Source: Metarhizium brunneum (taxonomy: Eukaryota; Ascomycota; Sordariomycetes; Hypocreales; Clavicipitaceae). Taken from it: 64,000 nt of DNA. The stretch lies in NCBI RefSeq assembly GCF_013426205.1, contig NC_089426.1, positions 3,100,001-3,164,000 on the forward strand, written 5' to 3'. Positions 11,600 through 25,100 of this stretch are shown piece by piece. The notes beneath the pieces were generated by a model. That model did not search any database, was not told the origin of the DNA, and was given only the letters and a program-made list of their open reading frames with translations. Numbering within the stretch: the stretch's first letter is position 1; each line of letters begins with the position of its first letter. A program made the position numbers and the translations under genes.

Positions 11600-12780
11600 C
11601 TAGGCATGCTTGCCCGTTCCCGAAACCAGCAACACAACGCTGCCCAACTGTCTGCGCACATCCTCATTATTCACATCGTGCGTGTCTTCAACCTCTCCCC
11701 ACTGTGTTACCTGCCAATCCACCTCCAGACTGACCGTCTTGGCGGCTTCCTCCACGCCAAACTGCACATGGCCGGACAGGTTGGGCTTCCTGACAGGTCC
11801 CTCGCTCCACTCGGTGATGAAGCGCGCCGCGGCGACCAGGCTCTTGCCCGCCAGCACGGCTCGCTCCAGCCCTGCCATTTCCCAGGGGCTCAGGCCAGAC
11901 ACCCACCCCTGGACGACTTCCCGCACGCCGTCGTCCTGCTTCCTGGGCATGATGGCGTGGCCGTCGAGCACGGGCTCCAGCCTGATGCCGGGCCAGACGT
12001 GCGTCGTCATGAACGAGACAATCTCGTCGGTCGTGCGCTTCTGCACGTCGCGGAGAGACTCGCCCGCGTCGTTGCGCAGGTCATACTCGCCCGCGGGCGG
12101 CGCCCAGCACAGCAGCGAATCGGTGTCGAGGTACCGCAGGACGCTGGTGGTGATGTCGTTTCGGATCGTGGCCGCGCCGGGCGCGCTCGACGCGTCGTCC
12201 TTTTCAATGTCCAGAGCCCGGCAGGCCAGTGAGGTCAGGGGGATGAAGTGCTGCTTGGTGGCCTGCAGCGACGACGTCATGGTGTCCCATTCGAGGGCGA
12301 TGGCGAAGGCGAGGTTGGGCTTGGAGAGGGGCAGTCGAATGACTTCCTTGGTCTGCGGGTGTCGCAGCGGCCGTGTATCGAGGTGGACTTGGAGAGCGCC
12401 TGTTTATTCCGCCGTGGCCATTAGCGAAAAGAAAGAAAGAAGACACTGGGAGCGGCTTGCGGTTGAGTGAGAAACCTACCGTCTACTTCTTGCACGCTGA
12501 CATCCTTCCAAAACCTCTTCCGCAGGGCCGTGGTCTTGCCATCCTTTGCATTTCTTATGACTTTGGCTTGCTTCAGCAGGTCGGCCTGTTTCCGCCGGCG
12601 CTCGATTCGTTCGTTCATGTTGCGAACGGCTGCGGTCGGCGGCTCCGGTGGTGGCCCGGTGCCGAGGACGGAGGCGACGCTGGCTGCTTTGTATGTCGTG
12701 GCATGGAGAGGACGGGTGTGGATGGGCGTGCTGATGATGCGCGAGACCGCCCGCAGCGGCAATTGGGTGGTTGGCCGCAT
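11600..12780 (-). CDS. ATP12: ATP12, mitochondrial F1-ATPase assembly chaperone
   Basis: Two exons on the minus strand, 12780-12480 and 12399-11600, separated by an 80-nt intron (GTAGGT...CAG, phase 1), encode 366 residues. The start is rich in Arg, Thr and Ser with few acids (MRPTTQLPLRAVSRI), as expected of a mitochondrial presequence. The core carries the ATP12 family pattern: RFWKDVSVQEVDG, LDTRPLRHPQTK, LAFAIALEWD and LTSLACRALD in order. Atp12 binds the F1 alpha subunit in the matrix and prevents its aggregation until it pairs with beta. Length is close to other fungal Atp12 proteins. Its 3' end converges on the upstream regulator gene with a 251-bp gap, and it is divergent from SEC21 across 713 bp. 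Confidence 0.95.
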
Positions 12781-13493
12781 GATGGTGATTGTGGTGTTGT
12801 GTTGATGGGTTTGCGGGTTTGATGTCAGAAATTTGGCATGGAACTTTGGCTGGTTGAAAATGATGTAAGTCGGTCTTCAGGTTCAACGGACCGTGACCCA
12901 CTTGGACACGCCACATGGCCAAGGCCGACGAAGAGTGTGACGTGGGCAATGTGCGGTGAGATATTGTAGGTCTCGATAAAGGCGTGAAGTGTCCCTATTA
13001 TCGGTCTTATATACCTAGGTAGTTATACAACATTGAAATATTTATATTTGAAAGTCATCATGTTTGCGGTGGTCTATTCCCTGAGCGTGAATGCGTCAGG
13101 GGTTTGGGTCGACGTAGCTTTCTGGGTACTACGGCATTACCGATATCAACGTTTCGGACACTGTCCACTCAGATTATCTGGGCCACGCATCTTCAGCCTC
13201 TGGCCGGCAAATTGGGCGTAAATTGAAGTTTATTTTATTTTTTATTTTTTTCACAATGAATTAAGCCAAATAGCTAGACACATTGCTGCAAATGCCACAT
13301 GCCCAAACATTAAACCTGGACCAGGCCCACCAATTGTCTGGCACGTCGACTACGACGAAAGGTGGGGTATCACGTGAGAGGTCCGCCCCCCATCCCTGAG
13401 ACTCCAAGTGCCAACGTGGTTGATTATCCAGTGCTGGGCTTGAAGCCAAGCTGGACACCTCACGACCAATCCTCCTCCGACGCAGCGCCCAAA
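12781..13493. promoter_or_regulatory. Divergent promoter region, ATP12 and SEC21
   Basis: 713 bp between two divergent housekeeping starts. It contains a CACGTG E-box-type hexamer at 13371-13376, about 120 bp before the SEC21 ATG, and a T-rich tract at 13230-13252. No gene is seen. Confidence 0.5.
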
Positions 13494-16400
13494 ATGAGCT
13501 ACGGCAAGAAGGACGAGGACGCCGACCTGGGCCTGGTCAAGGTGGACCGAACCCAAGTATTTCAAGAAGGTGAGTTGGAGTCAATTCGCCTGATTCCAAT
13601 CTGGCGGTGCCCGCCTTCTTCTGCTCCCTTTGTATAACGTCTAATGCCACATTGCAGCACGTATATTCAACGAAGGCACCATTCAACCGCGACGATGCCG
13701 AATCCTACTCACCAAGATTGCTCTTCTCCTCTACACTGGGGAGAAGTTCCCGACCAACGAAGCGACTACCCTCTTCTTCGGAATCTCCAAGCTCTTCCAG
13801 AACAAGGATGCCAGCCTCAGACAGATGGTCCACCTCGTCATTAAGGAGTTGGCCAGCTCTGCCGAGGATATCATCATGGTTACCGCCACAATTATGAAGG
13901 ATACTGGTGGCAGCAGTGATGCCATCTTCAGACCCAACGCTATTCGGGCCTTGTGCCGCATCATTGACGTTTGTGCCCCCGAATCTCGAGCGTTCCGCAA
14001 ATGTCCAAAACTAACCCCCAAAAGGCCACCTCTGTCCAAGCGATCGAGCGAGTTATGAAGACAGCAATCGTCGATAAGAACCCCTCAGTCTCGTCGGCCG
14101 CACTAGTCTCGTCATACCACCTGCTGCCCGTCGCCAAGGACGTTGTTCGACGCTGGCAGAGCGAGGTTCAAGAGGCCGCCGCCTCGACCAAGTCCTCTGG
14201 CGGATTCTCACTCGGATTCTCCTCGTCAAGCAGCCAGATGCCCATGAACAATTCGACAATGTCTCAGTACCACGCTATCGGACTGCTATACCAGATGCGA
14301 ATGCACGACAGAATGGCCCTGGTCAAGATGGTGCAGCAGTTTGGCGCTGCTGGCGCTGTTAAGAACCCCGCTGCCACGGTCATGCTTGTCCGACTGGCTG
14401 CTCAGCTTGCTGAGGAAGATGCTTCCCTCCGAAAGCCCATGATGCAGCTCCTTGACGGCTGGTTGCGCCACAAGAGTGAAATGGTCAATTTCGAGGCCGC
14501 AAAGGCCATTTGCGACATGCGCGACGTCACCGATAGCGAGGTCAACCAGGCAGTCCATGTTCTCCAGATGTTCTTGACTTCTCCCCGAGCCGTGACCAAG
14601 TTTGCCGCCCTCCGAATCCTCCACAGCTTTGCTTCCTTCAAGCCTTCTGCTGTCAGTGTCTGCAACCCCGACATCGAGCTCCTGATTTCAAATGCGAACC
14701 GATCCATCGCCACTTTCGCCATCACCACTCTCCTTAAGACTGGAAATGAGGCGAGTGTCGACAGACTCATGAAGCAAATTTCCAGCTTCATGTCTGAGAT
14801 CACCGACGAGTTCAAGATCACCATTGTCGAGGCCATCCGAACGCTCTGCTTAAAGTTCCCCAGCAAGCAGGCGGGCATGCTGACCTTCCTTAGCAGCATT
14901 CTGCGAGACGAGGGTGGATACGAATTTAAGCGTGCAGTTGTTGAAAGCATGTTTGACTTGATCAAATTTGTTCCCGACTCCAAGGATGAGGCCCTGGCCC
15001 ACCTCTGCGAGTTCATCGAGGACTGCGAATTCACAAAGCTTGCTGTCCGTATTCTACACCTTATTGGTTTGGAAGGGCCCAAGACTTCTCAACCCACCAA
15101 GTATATTCGATACATCTACAACAGAGTTGTTCTCGAGAATTCTATTGTGCGGGCTGCTGCAGTTACGGCTTTGGCCAAATTTGGTGTGGGACAGAAAGAT
15201 CCTGATGTCAAGGCCAGCGTCAAGGTCCTTCTCACTCGATGCTTGGATGATGTCGATGACGAGGTCCGTGACCGTGCAGCTCTGAACTTGAAACTCATGG
15301 GTGAGGAAGATGACGAGATGGCGCAGAACTTTGTCAAAAATGGTAAGAGAAAAGAAGAGAAAAAAACTCTACGCCGATGACTGAGTTGGAAAATGAAAGC
15401 TAATTTCAACCTAGAAAACATGTTCTCTCTGCCAGTATTCGAGCACCAGCTTGTCATGTACGTCACTTCCGACGACAAAGGCTCCTTCGCAGAACCCTTC
15501 GATATCACCAAAATTCCCGTCGTCACTCGGGAGCAAGCGGATGCCGAGGACAGGACAAAGAAGCTCACAGCTACTGCACCCACCATCAAAGCACCCAAGG
15601 TCGGCGCTGCCAAGGCTCCTGTCAGCGGCGCCGAGGCTGCGGCTTCTGCTTCCGCTCAGGCTCAGCGATATGCCGAGGAGTTGATGCAGATCCCCGAGAT
15701 GAAGGAGTTTGGCAATGTTCTCAAGTCTTCAACAGTCGTCGAGTTGACAGAGGCCGAGACCGAATACGTTGTGACCCTTGTGAAACACATCTTCAAGGAG
15801 CACATTGTTCTTCAATACGAAGTAAAGAACACCCTGCCAGATACAGTCTTGGAGAATGTGTCGGTCGTCGCTACACCCGGGGAGGAGGACGAGCTGGAGG
15901 AAGTCTTCATCATCCAGTGCGAGAAACTTGCCACCGACGAGCCTGGCAAGGTGTATGTTGCGTTCCAAAAGGTCAATGGAGAGGGATCCATGCCTGTTAC
16001 TTCGTTCTCCAACGTGTTGAAATTCACAAGCAAGGAGATTGATCCGTCGACCGGGGAGCCGGAAGATAGTGGCTACGATGACGAGTATGAGGTATCGGAG
16101 TTTGATCTCAGTGGTAGTGACTACATTGTGCCCACATTTGCCGGCAACTTCAGTCACCTGTGGGAACAGATTGGGGCCTCGGGAGAGCAGGCAGAGGAGA
16201 CTCTGCAGCTGAGCGGCATGAAGAGCATCGCCGGTGAGTGGATTCGAGATTCCCAAACGAATGAAGATGTTGTTGGTCAACTAACATGGACTCGTTGCAG
16301 ATGCCACGGAACAACTGGCCAAGGCTCTTTCATTGCAGCCCTTGGAAGGCACAGACGTGCCGGTCAACCAGAGCACACATACACTCAAGCTGCTGGGCAA

Positions 16401-16533
16401 GACTATTTCTGGCGGCAGAGTGGCGGCCAGTGTGAGAATGGCGTTTTCATCAAAGTCTGGGGTGACAACAAAGATTACAGTCAGAAGCGAGGAAGAAAAC
16501 GTGGCGGCACTTGTGATTGCATCGGTGGCTTAA
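13494..16533 (+). CDS. SEC21: Coatomer subunit gamma (gamma-COP)
   Basis: Five exons (13494-13569, 13658-13968, 14025-15342, 15415-16233, 16301-16533) encode 918 residues, the usual gamma-COP size. The N-terminus (MSYGKKDEDADLGL) leads into an adaptin-type HEAT-repeat trunk of about 540 residues with family segments such as LLYTGEKFP and IRYIYNRVVLENSIVR. A linker rich in Ala, Pro and Lys follows (~590-630), then the gamma-COP appendage (FGNVLKSS...LTEAETEYVV) to the C-terminus. Gamma-COP is a core subunit of the COPI coat on Golgi-to-ER vesicles and contributes to recognition of dilysine cargo tails. Intron 2 (13969-14024) is only 56 nt with a GTTTGT donor. All joins keep frame and restore conserved sequence. 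Confidence 0.97.
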
Positions 16534-16846
16534 AAAAAGCAGGAATGTCGGCGTTGAGGGTATTAATGCGTTGATGGTTAGAGCCTATGTCGGGGAGAAG
16601 AAGACGGTCACAATCGAATCGACATGCGTACACTATACAGGTTGCAGGAGCAGGAGTGACTAGATCATGTCCCATGTTTTGTTACATTGAGCCAGTAGAT
16701 GACAAATGAGGAGCAAATGCACCATATTTTTTTCGATTTAATCACTGGACGTTGGTGAACAAGAGCGTTTTCTTTCTCCCTTCCTTTTTTTTCTGAAAGA
16801 CGGATTTCCCCTGTGCGCAACTTGAAGCTGCAAGAGATTTATGTCA

Positions 16847-17277
16847 TCACAGATCCTCCAACTTGACGACCTGGTACGCCGGCTCCTCGTAGGGATGCGC
16901 TCTGCGACGACGCGAAAAAGTCAATCAAATGGCCAGGGCACGAGCAAGCGTGCAGTCAGACGAGATGGACAGACAGGGCGGGCAAATTCATACCCCTTGA
17001 GCGCGGCGACGGCCTTCCTGGCCACGTCCAGCCCGAGGCACAGCGTCTCGACACGCACCTCGGGCGTGTGCTCGAGGGCGCCGACGCGGCCGAGGTGCGG
17101 GCTGGCCGTGTCGCCGGGGCGGAACTGGCCCGTGCCGGTCGCGGACCAGCAGCACTCGGTGTAGTTGCCCGGGCCGGGGTAGCGGCCGGCGCTGGCGGCG
17201 AAGATGGCAGCCTTGCAGGCCTCGACGGCGGCGGGCGGTGCGTAGAAGATGAGGCTGTAGCGGGCGATGGATGCCAT
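16847..17277 (-). CDS. Small NIF3/YqfO-like domain protein
   Basis: Two minus-strand exons, 17277-16994 and 16901-16847, separated by a 92-nt intron (GTATGA...CAG), give 112 residues. The sequence begins MASIARYSLIFYAPPAAVEA and ends with the diagnostic AHPYEEPAYQV stretch, contributed by the second exon. That stretch and the alternating beta-alpha pattern match the CutA-like alpha/beta domain inserted in bacterial YqfO/NIF3-family proteins, which in many fungi occurs alone as a ~110-residue protein. No biochemical role is established for these stand-alone versions and I assign none. The join is well supported because reading through the donor destroys the motif. It is convergent with SEC21, whose stop lies 313 bp away. 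Confidence 0.85.
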
Positions 17278-17884
17278 GGTTTCTTTTTTTGTCGCTAAAT
17301 CCTGGGAGAAGATGGGATGGTGTTGGTGTGATGTGAGCGAGGCGGGGATGGCGCGGGGACAGCAGATCGGTTGGTGGTTGTGCCGACCTGCGGCTTGATG
17401 CTTGCCGTGTAAGTAGGATGGGTGTCAACTGGCAAGGTGATATTTACACGGTACGCGGGGAGTATTTGTCCAGATGGATCTGGGCGTGTGTGCAATGTCC
17501 TGTGTTGTGCTTTTTGGCCTTGGGGCCGTGGATTTTGGCCGTCAACACCTCTTTCACGTATGGATGCCGTGTCAACCATTGACAGAGGGCGGCGGCGGTG
17601 GTCAGATTCCATCCCGAGGTTTGTATTGCTGCCATCTACTCTACACCCACACCGTTTCTCAAAGCCCCATAATCAACCGTCATGTCCATCTTTACCGTCA
17701 ACATGGCGACCAGTCAGTTCTTTATATACGGTATCGATTCCCGAGGGGCACACCTCCACGCTTACTCCCTTGCCAGCAAACTACACGTTTTTCGAAGCAA
17801 GAGCGCCACGGCAACTATATACTTCCTTTTCTCCTTTTAAAACAAAATGGTTATGTCTCGTGCCCGAAAGTCAAGCCGGGTCTA
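17278..17884 (-). promoter_or_regulatory. Intergenic: NIF3-like promoter and CAP gene 3' flank
   Basis: 607 bp with no convincing gene. Overlapping frames of 60-250 residues on the plus strand cross this region but are mostly antisense to the CAP gene and lack motifs. Confidence 0.5.
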
Positions 17885-18502
17885 CTACTTGTGCCACACG
17901 TCGCTGGCCTCCCCCTCCGTCTGCTCGCCCACGTTGTCGGCAAACTGGCCCACGTAGTTTCCCACAGGGGCATACTTGCACACGACGTAGACGCCGCTGG
18001 CCTTGCCCTTGCCGCCGCGGCACGTGTTCCACCCGCACCCGAGCGACTGCGTGGCCTTCCAGACGACCTGCGTGAAGTGGCCGGTGTCCGGGGAGAAGCC
18101 CGGGTCCGCCCAGTTGTACTTTGTGCGCTCGGCTCCCCAGAGGTTGACGAAGCTGCCCCAGCTGGCGAGGCCGGTGCCGGCCGCGAGGTTCTCGCCGGCG
18201 CTCTGTACGTCGTGTCAGCTCTGTTTTAGCATGTATACTCTGTGCGTGGTTGGTGAGACCGAGCGCCGGGGCCGACTTACATCGTGGGACCAGCGGCAGG
18301 TGTCGGCCCAGTCCTGGGCCTTGCTCGCGAGGTTGCCCTTCCAGGAGAGGGGTTCCGCGCCGTGCTGGCCGCGGAAGAAGTTGTGTGCGGCGAGCATCTC
18401 GTCCTTGAAGTTGCCGCGTGGTCGTTGCTCGAGCTCCGCCGGTGCGGCCGTGGCCATGCCCGCGGTTGCGAGGGTGAGGATGCTGATGCTAGAGAGACGC
18501 AT
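17885..18502 (-). CDS. Secreted CAP/PR-1 (PRY/SCP) family protein
   Basis: Two minus-strand exons, 18502-18281 and 18202-17885, joined over a 78-nt intron (GTAAGT...CAG, phase 0), encode 179 residues. A signal peptide is evident (MRLSSISILTLATAGMATAA, cleavage likely after residue 19 or 20). The CAP fold follows: AHNFFRGQHGAEPLSW, CRWSHDSAGENLA with the exon junction inside it, GHFTQVVWK (the His motif) and YVVCKYAPVGNY. Fungal PRY proteins of this type are secreted or wall-associated and several bind sterols or fatty acids. I chose the ATG at 18502 rather than an in-frame one at 18580 because only it places the signal peptide at the N-terminus. It is about the minimum length for a CAP protein, with no extra low-complexity domain. 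Confidence 0.93.
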
Positions 18503-21500
18503 TTTGCGACAAGTCGTGCTGTATAGCCGGAGATGTACAAGTAGATGGTGTACGCTGTTGGTGGATTTTTCTTTTTTCACCGCTTGATTTACACAATTCT
18601 TCAGGCTTCATGGCAAGAAACGACGTCCGCTTTATACCTCGAGACGGGGGGCTGACCTCGACACGGCCACGAAGAAGACGGTGAGCAAAGGGAGCTCGTT
18701 CCGCATGGTTGGTTGGCCTGATTCGGCTGAGGGATGCCAGTCGGAAACTTCCTGCAGGATCTGTGGGAGGATGCGATGATCCTGGCCGGGCGAGCTGTGT
18801 GGTGTTTTTGCTGGCCGGGACGACGCCGGGTGGCCTTGGTGGCGAGAGCTTTTTCTGCAGGCCCCCCCGTTGGGAGTTTTGGCGGGAAAAGGGCCCGACA
18901 ATAGTGTGTCTGAAACATTTGCTGGCGGCCCGGGGGGTTGGTTGGGTTCAGCAGATATTTTCTGTTCACAGAACAGTGACCGGAACAAGCTAGGGCCACG
19001 GGGGACGGGGTTGCACAAGCAGACGGCGAGGCTGCCGAGATGAAGGTGGCAGTGTCTTTGTGAGGGCTAGGAAGTTTCATACTACTGGTATATTAAGGAT
19101 TATGCTACTGTCGTGCTGATAGAGAGAACGAGTCGAGGGTTCGTCGATTATAGACGCTCCCCCCTTTTGGTAGACACGTTGCCATCACCCATGGCAGGCG
19201 TGCTTGGTCGAGTCCTCTTTTTGTGTCACTGTCTTACCGTGAGTCCCTTCTCATTTGCCGCATGCCTGCTCTTCATAAACACTGCTGTTGACAACTCGGC
19301 TTCCCCGGCCTTGTTCGTCCTGGACGCATATACACCGACTACTCCGGGGAGACGGCACATGTCTAAACAACCTTGAACAATGCATTTCAAATAAAGCAAA
19401 TACTGGATTGCTAGTCTGGATTTCCACCTCCACTGTTTCCCATTACCAAAGGTTAATATTGGAAAAAAAAAATGTGCTTACGCCTCAAGTCTAAACATCA
19501 ACAAGTCCTTCCTCATGCCCAGTACGGAGCACGGCTTGGGCCGAACTACTCGACTCCCAAATCTACCCGATTTTCTCACTCGCGTGTTATGTAGGCATGT
19601 CTTGCCACTCGGACAGCAGCTAAAAGTGACGAATTGGAATTGCCACCCTCTTGGCTTGGGTACGTAGGCTTTGGGGCCCGGTGAGACGGTCATGAGGCTG
19701 GGATGGTGAGTGGTGACGGCGCGCTGCTGTGTAAGCACGATGGATGGAGGAGGCGTAGCACAAGGCTTTGGGAGTTCGAGGCTCGTCGCACAGCTTGCGT
19801 GTTTCTTGTAGTACTGGACATTTGTTGAGTATGGATTTTTATCCGGTGTCCCGGGGGATGACCCAAAGCAGCCGATACGTGGACTACAGACTGTTGTGAA
19901 ATATATTTGCCTCCCACTGCATGTACCATGTTTGGACCACTTGGCAACAAAGCGTACAGACATACAGAGTAGATGCTAGTCCTTTTCGTTGTATACATGT
20001 GAATGCCATGGACATTCATACCGAGCACGGGAACAACGGACTTTGGGGTGGGCGCCACCAAATGGCCGACTTTGAATCCGGATTTGGTAAAACGAGCGGC
20101 TGCAAACTATTCCGTCCATCTCACTGAGAACGCGAACGTCAAGGTAGCCTCGTCCAGATTTGTTGTGCCCCAACATTTCGTCAAGTGGTTTCCCATGGAT
20201 CACTTGCCACCACAGACGATCACGGGTCTAGTCAGGTCAAGTGCTGGTGTGAAAACCTGGGGCTCTGTCCAACGAATAGCTCATCCCATTTTCGCGGGGA
20301 GAGCTGCCGGGTTGCGCATGGCGTCGGCGGGAATATCGTCACATTCACTAAAATCGCAACAACCCCTACCCATATTTCTCAGCCCACCAGAAAAATGAAA
20401 GAACGACAAAAGATGTATATTCTGACAAATGAGGGTTAGTTATGTTTGTGCAAGGGAAAAAAAAAAGAGGTCGCGGGATGCATGCGCGTGGTTCGCAGCC
20501 GGGGCCACGTGCTGTATAGGGTAAGCAATGTGAGACGCGACGTCAACTGGTCGCTTTTGGCCATGCGTTGGGCGAATGAGGACGCTTTCGGTGGGTGGGA
20601 AACCGGATCTCGCAGCCAGCGAGGAAGGGAAACCACCGAGACAACCAGATTGAGCTATCCCAGAAGAGCAGCGAGAATCCGATAGGCTGGCTGGGGAAGA
20701 CAGTTCAGGCTAGAAATGCAATGGCCCCAGTTGCCGTGCATCCCGTTGAACAAATTGGTGCAGGCAACCCTGGGTAAGCATGTAAGTAAGTAGTCGATTA
20801 GGCGCGCCGAGGCAGTGTTTGGAAATGGCTCCTTTGGCGTCGTCTTTGCCCATGTGAAGCACGGATTGCACAGAGAACGGAGGGGTTTGGCACTTGGACA
20901 CTTTTGACCTTTGGGTTGGCGGGCGACGGATGCAGTACTAGTAGTATCGGCCATGCGAAAGGGAGCGAGCGACATGTCCCATGCTTCATTCCGCTGGTGA
21001 CAAGGATCAAACGCCCGGCCTTGCTGCAGTTGGCGCCCGAAAGAGCTGGTGGTTATTGCGAGGTATGAGGCGCGAGGCTGGAGACGGAGATCAAGATGGT
21101 GATAAAGATGGGACGGAAGGTGCAGGTGCGGGTGGTGAGGTGCGCTTTGCCGCAGCGCAAAGGATTGCTTGCATTGCATTCCGTCACCATACCCCGTAAC
21201 TGTGCTTGGATTTGTGCGCGACCCTTTCAACGTCTGAATTTAGATCCAGATGAAAATGAATAAAGGCACAGGGACTTTGACCCTGAAATTGAAACAGACT
21301 TCTGTTGGACCGTGTGAGATGAAAGCATGGCCGCCCTGCCAGTGTCACCCTCGCGTCCTGTCCAAGTCTTTTGTTGACGGCCCATTGTAGCAGTACTTGA
21401 GAGACCTCAGCATCGCTGCTAGCCCCTGGGTTGGCAGGCTCGGACAGGACTGAATGACCCCAAAAATTGCCCGGCTCCGTTCCATCTGCGCCAGGTTGGG

Positions 21501-22159
21501 CAGAGCGTCCCAGGTATCTGGGCGCCTAAAGTACGTACCTGGTCAATCTGGCGACTTTATCCGAGCAAGAATGATACATGCATGCATGGATCCTCAAATA
21601 TCCAGGTACCTCGCCCACGCCCGGCTCTCTATACAAATGCCAAGTATCATTCTTGGCCCTCCGCAGAACCTGAAAGGACTGAAGCCCTGGGCACCCGAAG
21701 CGACATGGCGCCTGATTGGAGACAAACGCAGCCCTCAAGGCACTAAACCGCGTCTGGCCACGCTGGTCCACCTCCTGACAGGGCCCGACAGGGCCGTGGA
21801 AACTGGCAACTGGCAACATTGAACTTTGGACTGCCAGCGCGCGTGTGTCAACCAACATCGTCGTTGCAGCTCGTCATTGTACATTTCCCTCCGGATCCGC
21901 AGCCGCGACATCCCGTCTCCTCTCCGCATCCTTCCATTAGCTTTTCGTTTCTCGTTTCTCGTTTCTTGTTTCCCGCTTCTCCATGATACCTTAATTTCCC
22001 ACCTCGGTACCTCGCTGCAGCTCTTGCTTCACTGCTTCACTGCCACCCCTTTGTGCGCAGCGTTCCCCCCCCCGGGAGAAACCTCCCTTTCTGACCCTCA
22101 CCTCACCATCTTCTCCTGTCGTCCAAGGGGAGGCGACAACACCGTGTAACGCAGGCGCC
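18503..22159. other. 3.66 kb gene-free stretch upstream of EFR3
   Basis: No gene can be supported. The longest frames (161 and 191 residues, minus strand, around 19480-19960 and 20655-21230) lack motifs and look like chance. Features seen are an A-rich run near 20455-20470, a partial GTACGGAG copy near 19522, and near 21943-21975 a short TTTCTCG-type repeat in the pyrimidine-rich stretch leading to the EFR3 ATG, probably part of a long 5' leader. Confidence 0.5.
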
Positions 22160-25100
22160 ATGAAGGCCATCCATGACAGATGCCGGCCGAAACACCAGGT
22201 CTTGGTGCTCAAGTGCTATCCAAGGATTACAAAGGGCGCGGTTGATGTCGTCCCCAATAGCAGTGAGCTGAGCTATCTCCTCTTCTATGCCGCCAGCCGT
22301 CGCTCCAAGATCCAAAAGATTGGCGCGTTCCTCGAGAAGAAGACTGCTCACGATATCTGGCGCATGCGAATCGGGTACGTGAACCTCCTCAACACCACAC
22401 CCATGGCTCTTTGTTGTTGCATTTTCATCCTCTGTCGTGTTGTCGTGGTCACGAACAAACCGGGTTGCTGACAACAAATGTGTTGGCCGCATATAGAAAT
22501 GTTCAGGTGACGCTGGGTATTCTGGCTGCCCTCGTCGAGAAGCCCCCCAAGGAAGCTGCTCTTATCGCGCCGTGCGTTCTCAAAATCCTCGACCTGATTC
22601 TACGCTCCGACGAAATCACCATGGTCGAGTCATCATTGCCTACTTTCGAAGCCTTCTGCGAACACCACGACGCATCTTCGCTGTTTGGTGACAATGCTTA
22701 CCTGCAACAATACCAATCCGTGGTCCAATCTTACGCTCAACTGGCCTGGACTCGACGCGTACCACCCAAGGGTCCTGTCAGTAAACCTTTGCAGATTCGC
22801 TGGCGGAACGCGGGCCTCGCCGCCATCAAGCATATTGCTGCCTCGGATGCCCTGTCTTCCAAATCCGGTAGGCAGATCGACGTCATCGTGCCCAAGATTC
22901 TCGACAACATGTGGACTAGGGACGATGTATTCCTTGACACGGTGCTGCAGCGCGTGCAGATGGGCGAGAAATCCGAACCCGAGAGGCTGCATCGCCGAAC
23001 GAGTATAGCCACCGTCCGAACTGCCGAAACCGCCGGCGACACAAACCCCCTCGCACTCTCCGGCACCGCGCTGGACGTTGACAATCTTGCCGAGGAGGAA
23101 ACAGGAGTACTGGCCACGAAATGCCTGAAGAGCATCTTCATCGTCCCTAACAGGGCCCAGATCTACGGAGCCACCAATGCATTGCTCAAGTTTGTCTCCA
23201 CGAGGATTGCAGAAGGGGAGACTCCCGTCACCGTTGACAGAGGAAGTGGCCGCGACTCTGGTTGGGCTATTCAGCTTTACGACATCATCTCCCGTTGGAC
23301 ACCCGTGCAGGATCGATACGTCATTCTTCTCGCGACTCTTGACATGTTGAATAAAACGCCCATGCGGGAGGAGAGCTTGCCGCAGCATTTGGCCTTCACG
23401 GCCATGATGCAGTCCCTGCTTCGCTCAGATGTCAACTTGATTGGCCTCAGTGTCATGGACGTCCTTCTTGGGCTCGTCAAACAGATTAAAAAGCTGTTTC
23501 AGTTACACAATGGATCCGGTCATGACAGTAGCCAGAGTGAAGAGAAGACTGAGATGGAGCTGGACAGTGCTACTCGCACCCAGCAAAACGAACTCCTCGA
23601 GAGGCTAGAGGATTGCACAAGTGATCTTGCCAATCACGTTTACTATGCCGACCAAGTCTCTGACATGATTGCGGCCCTGGTTGGCCGTATCAAACACAGC
23701 CGAGCTGCAAGTGTGGCATCCTTGACGCATCTCATGGAAAAGGGAGATGCTGGGGCTGATGCCAACGCCGCTTCTGTCGTTGACCTGTCGGGAAGCCAGA
23801 CCTTGCAAGAGACCTACTTTGCCCACTCATCCGGTCGATTGTCCGCGTTGAAGATCATCAAAGCTATCCTACTTGTCGCTAGCCCTAAGACGGGCCTCAG
23901 TGGCAACATGGATCTGACCAGAAACCGAGTTCCCATTCAAGTATGGGAAGGGACGCAATGGCTCCTCCGAGACCCGAATGGGAACGTTCGCAAAGCATAC
24001 GTGGATGCATTGAGCGTCTGGCTAGATCGCGAAATTGCGTACACGGACTTGATTGCTACCGATGATGTCATTGTTTCGCATCGCAATAGCAAGATTGGCC
24101 GTGATGTCCCGAGCGCTCGCAGGGCCGTCTCCAACACATCAAACCGTGAACGCCACCACAAGGTTCATCGTTGTCAGTTCCTGCCTCTTCTTCACCTCGC
24201 AATTTATGACAGCGCATTGCAGTTCGTGGATTATGACAACGATATTGTTCTCCTGCATAGCTTGCTCACCAAGCTTGTCTTCAAGCTCGGAGTCAATGCG
24301 GCTCGATGCGGTATTCCCATGGTGTACAGACTGCAGGAGGACATCCAAGAGCTGGTACAGCCGATTCACAAAGTGCGCATCGCCTCGCTCTGTCACGGCT
24401 ACTTTTGGGCCTTGACTGAGAAGTTTGATTTTGAGTCGTCGGTGGTTGGTCGCGCAGTGTACAACGAAATCTCCAGGCGGAAGAGCAAGGGATTCTGGGT
24501 AGAGGGTGTACATGTCCCGGCTCCTACACCCAGTCAGGTTGGCACTCCCGGAGAAGCAAGGCCGCACCCGAACTGGGACCTCAGTGCCCTAGAAACCGAA
24601 GAGATCCTGCCATTTGACGATCGATCCTCAATGGTTGAGTGCATCATCACTAGCTACGAGGACACCGACTTGTCACCACCCACCAGCCCCACGGCCTCAC
24701 CCAGCCGGAACCTCAACGGGCCTATTCTTAGTTCTAACGCTGGAGCTGAATCATCTCCCGAGAAGTTTTCGGAGCTGCCACCCGAATTTAGGGCGCAGAT
24801 GGTGGCTGACTGGTCCAGGGATTCTGCTCTGGCTGCCATCACTGCCGCTGGCAAGTCTGAATCGCTTAATGGATCAAAGACTGGCACCACTGGTACGACG
24901 CAGAACCGTCTCACCATCAATACTGCTGGCGCCGCCCTCAATGGCAATGGCCACTTGCCCGCCCCTGCCTCCCCGCGCGGAAGCCATCAGAACGTGCGGC
25001 CCCATACCTCGTACACGCAACGTGACCGCTTGACGTCCGTGTCCAAACTGCGAAAGTCGAGCGCTACCGGAGGAGTATCACCGGCAGGCTCGACGTCGGG

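Noticed and set aside
18503..18580. Upstream in-frame ATG for the CAP protein (MKKEKSTNS...)
   Set aside because: Would bury the signal peptide 26 residues inside. The ATG at 18502 places it at the N-terminus.
20655..21230. Minus-strand 191-residue frame in the gap before EFR3
   Set aside because: No motif and no sensible neighbouring exons. The length is within chance for GC-rich DNA.
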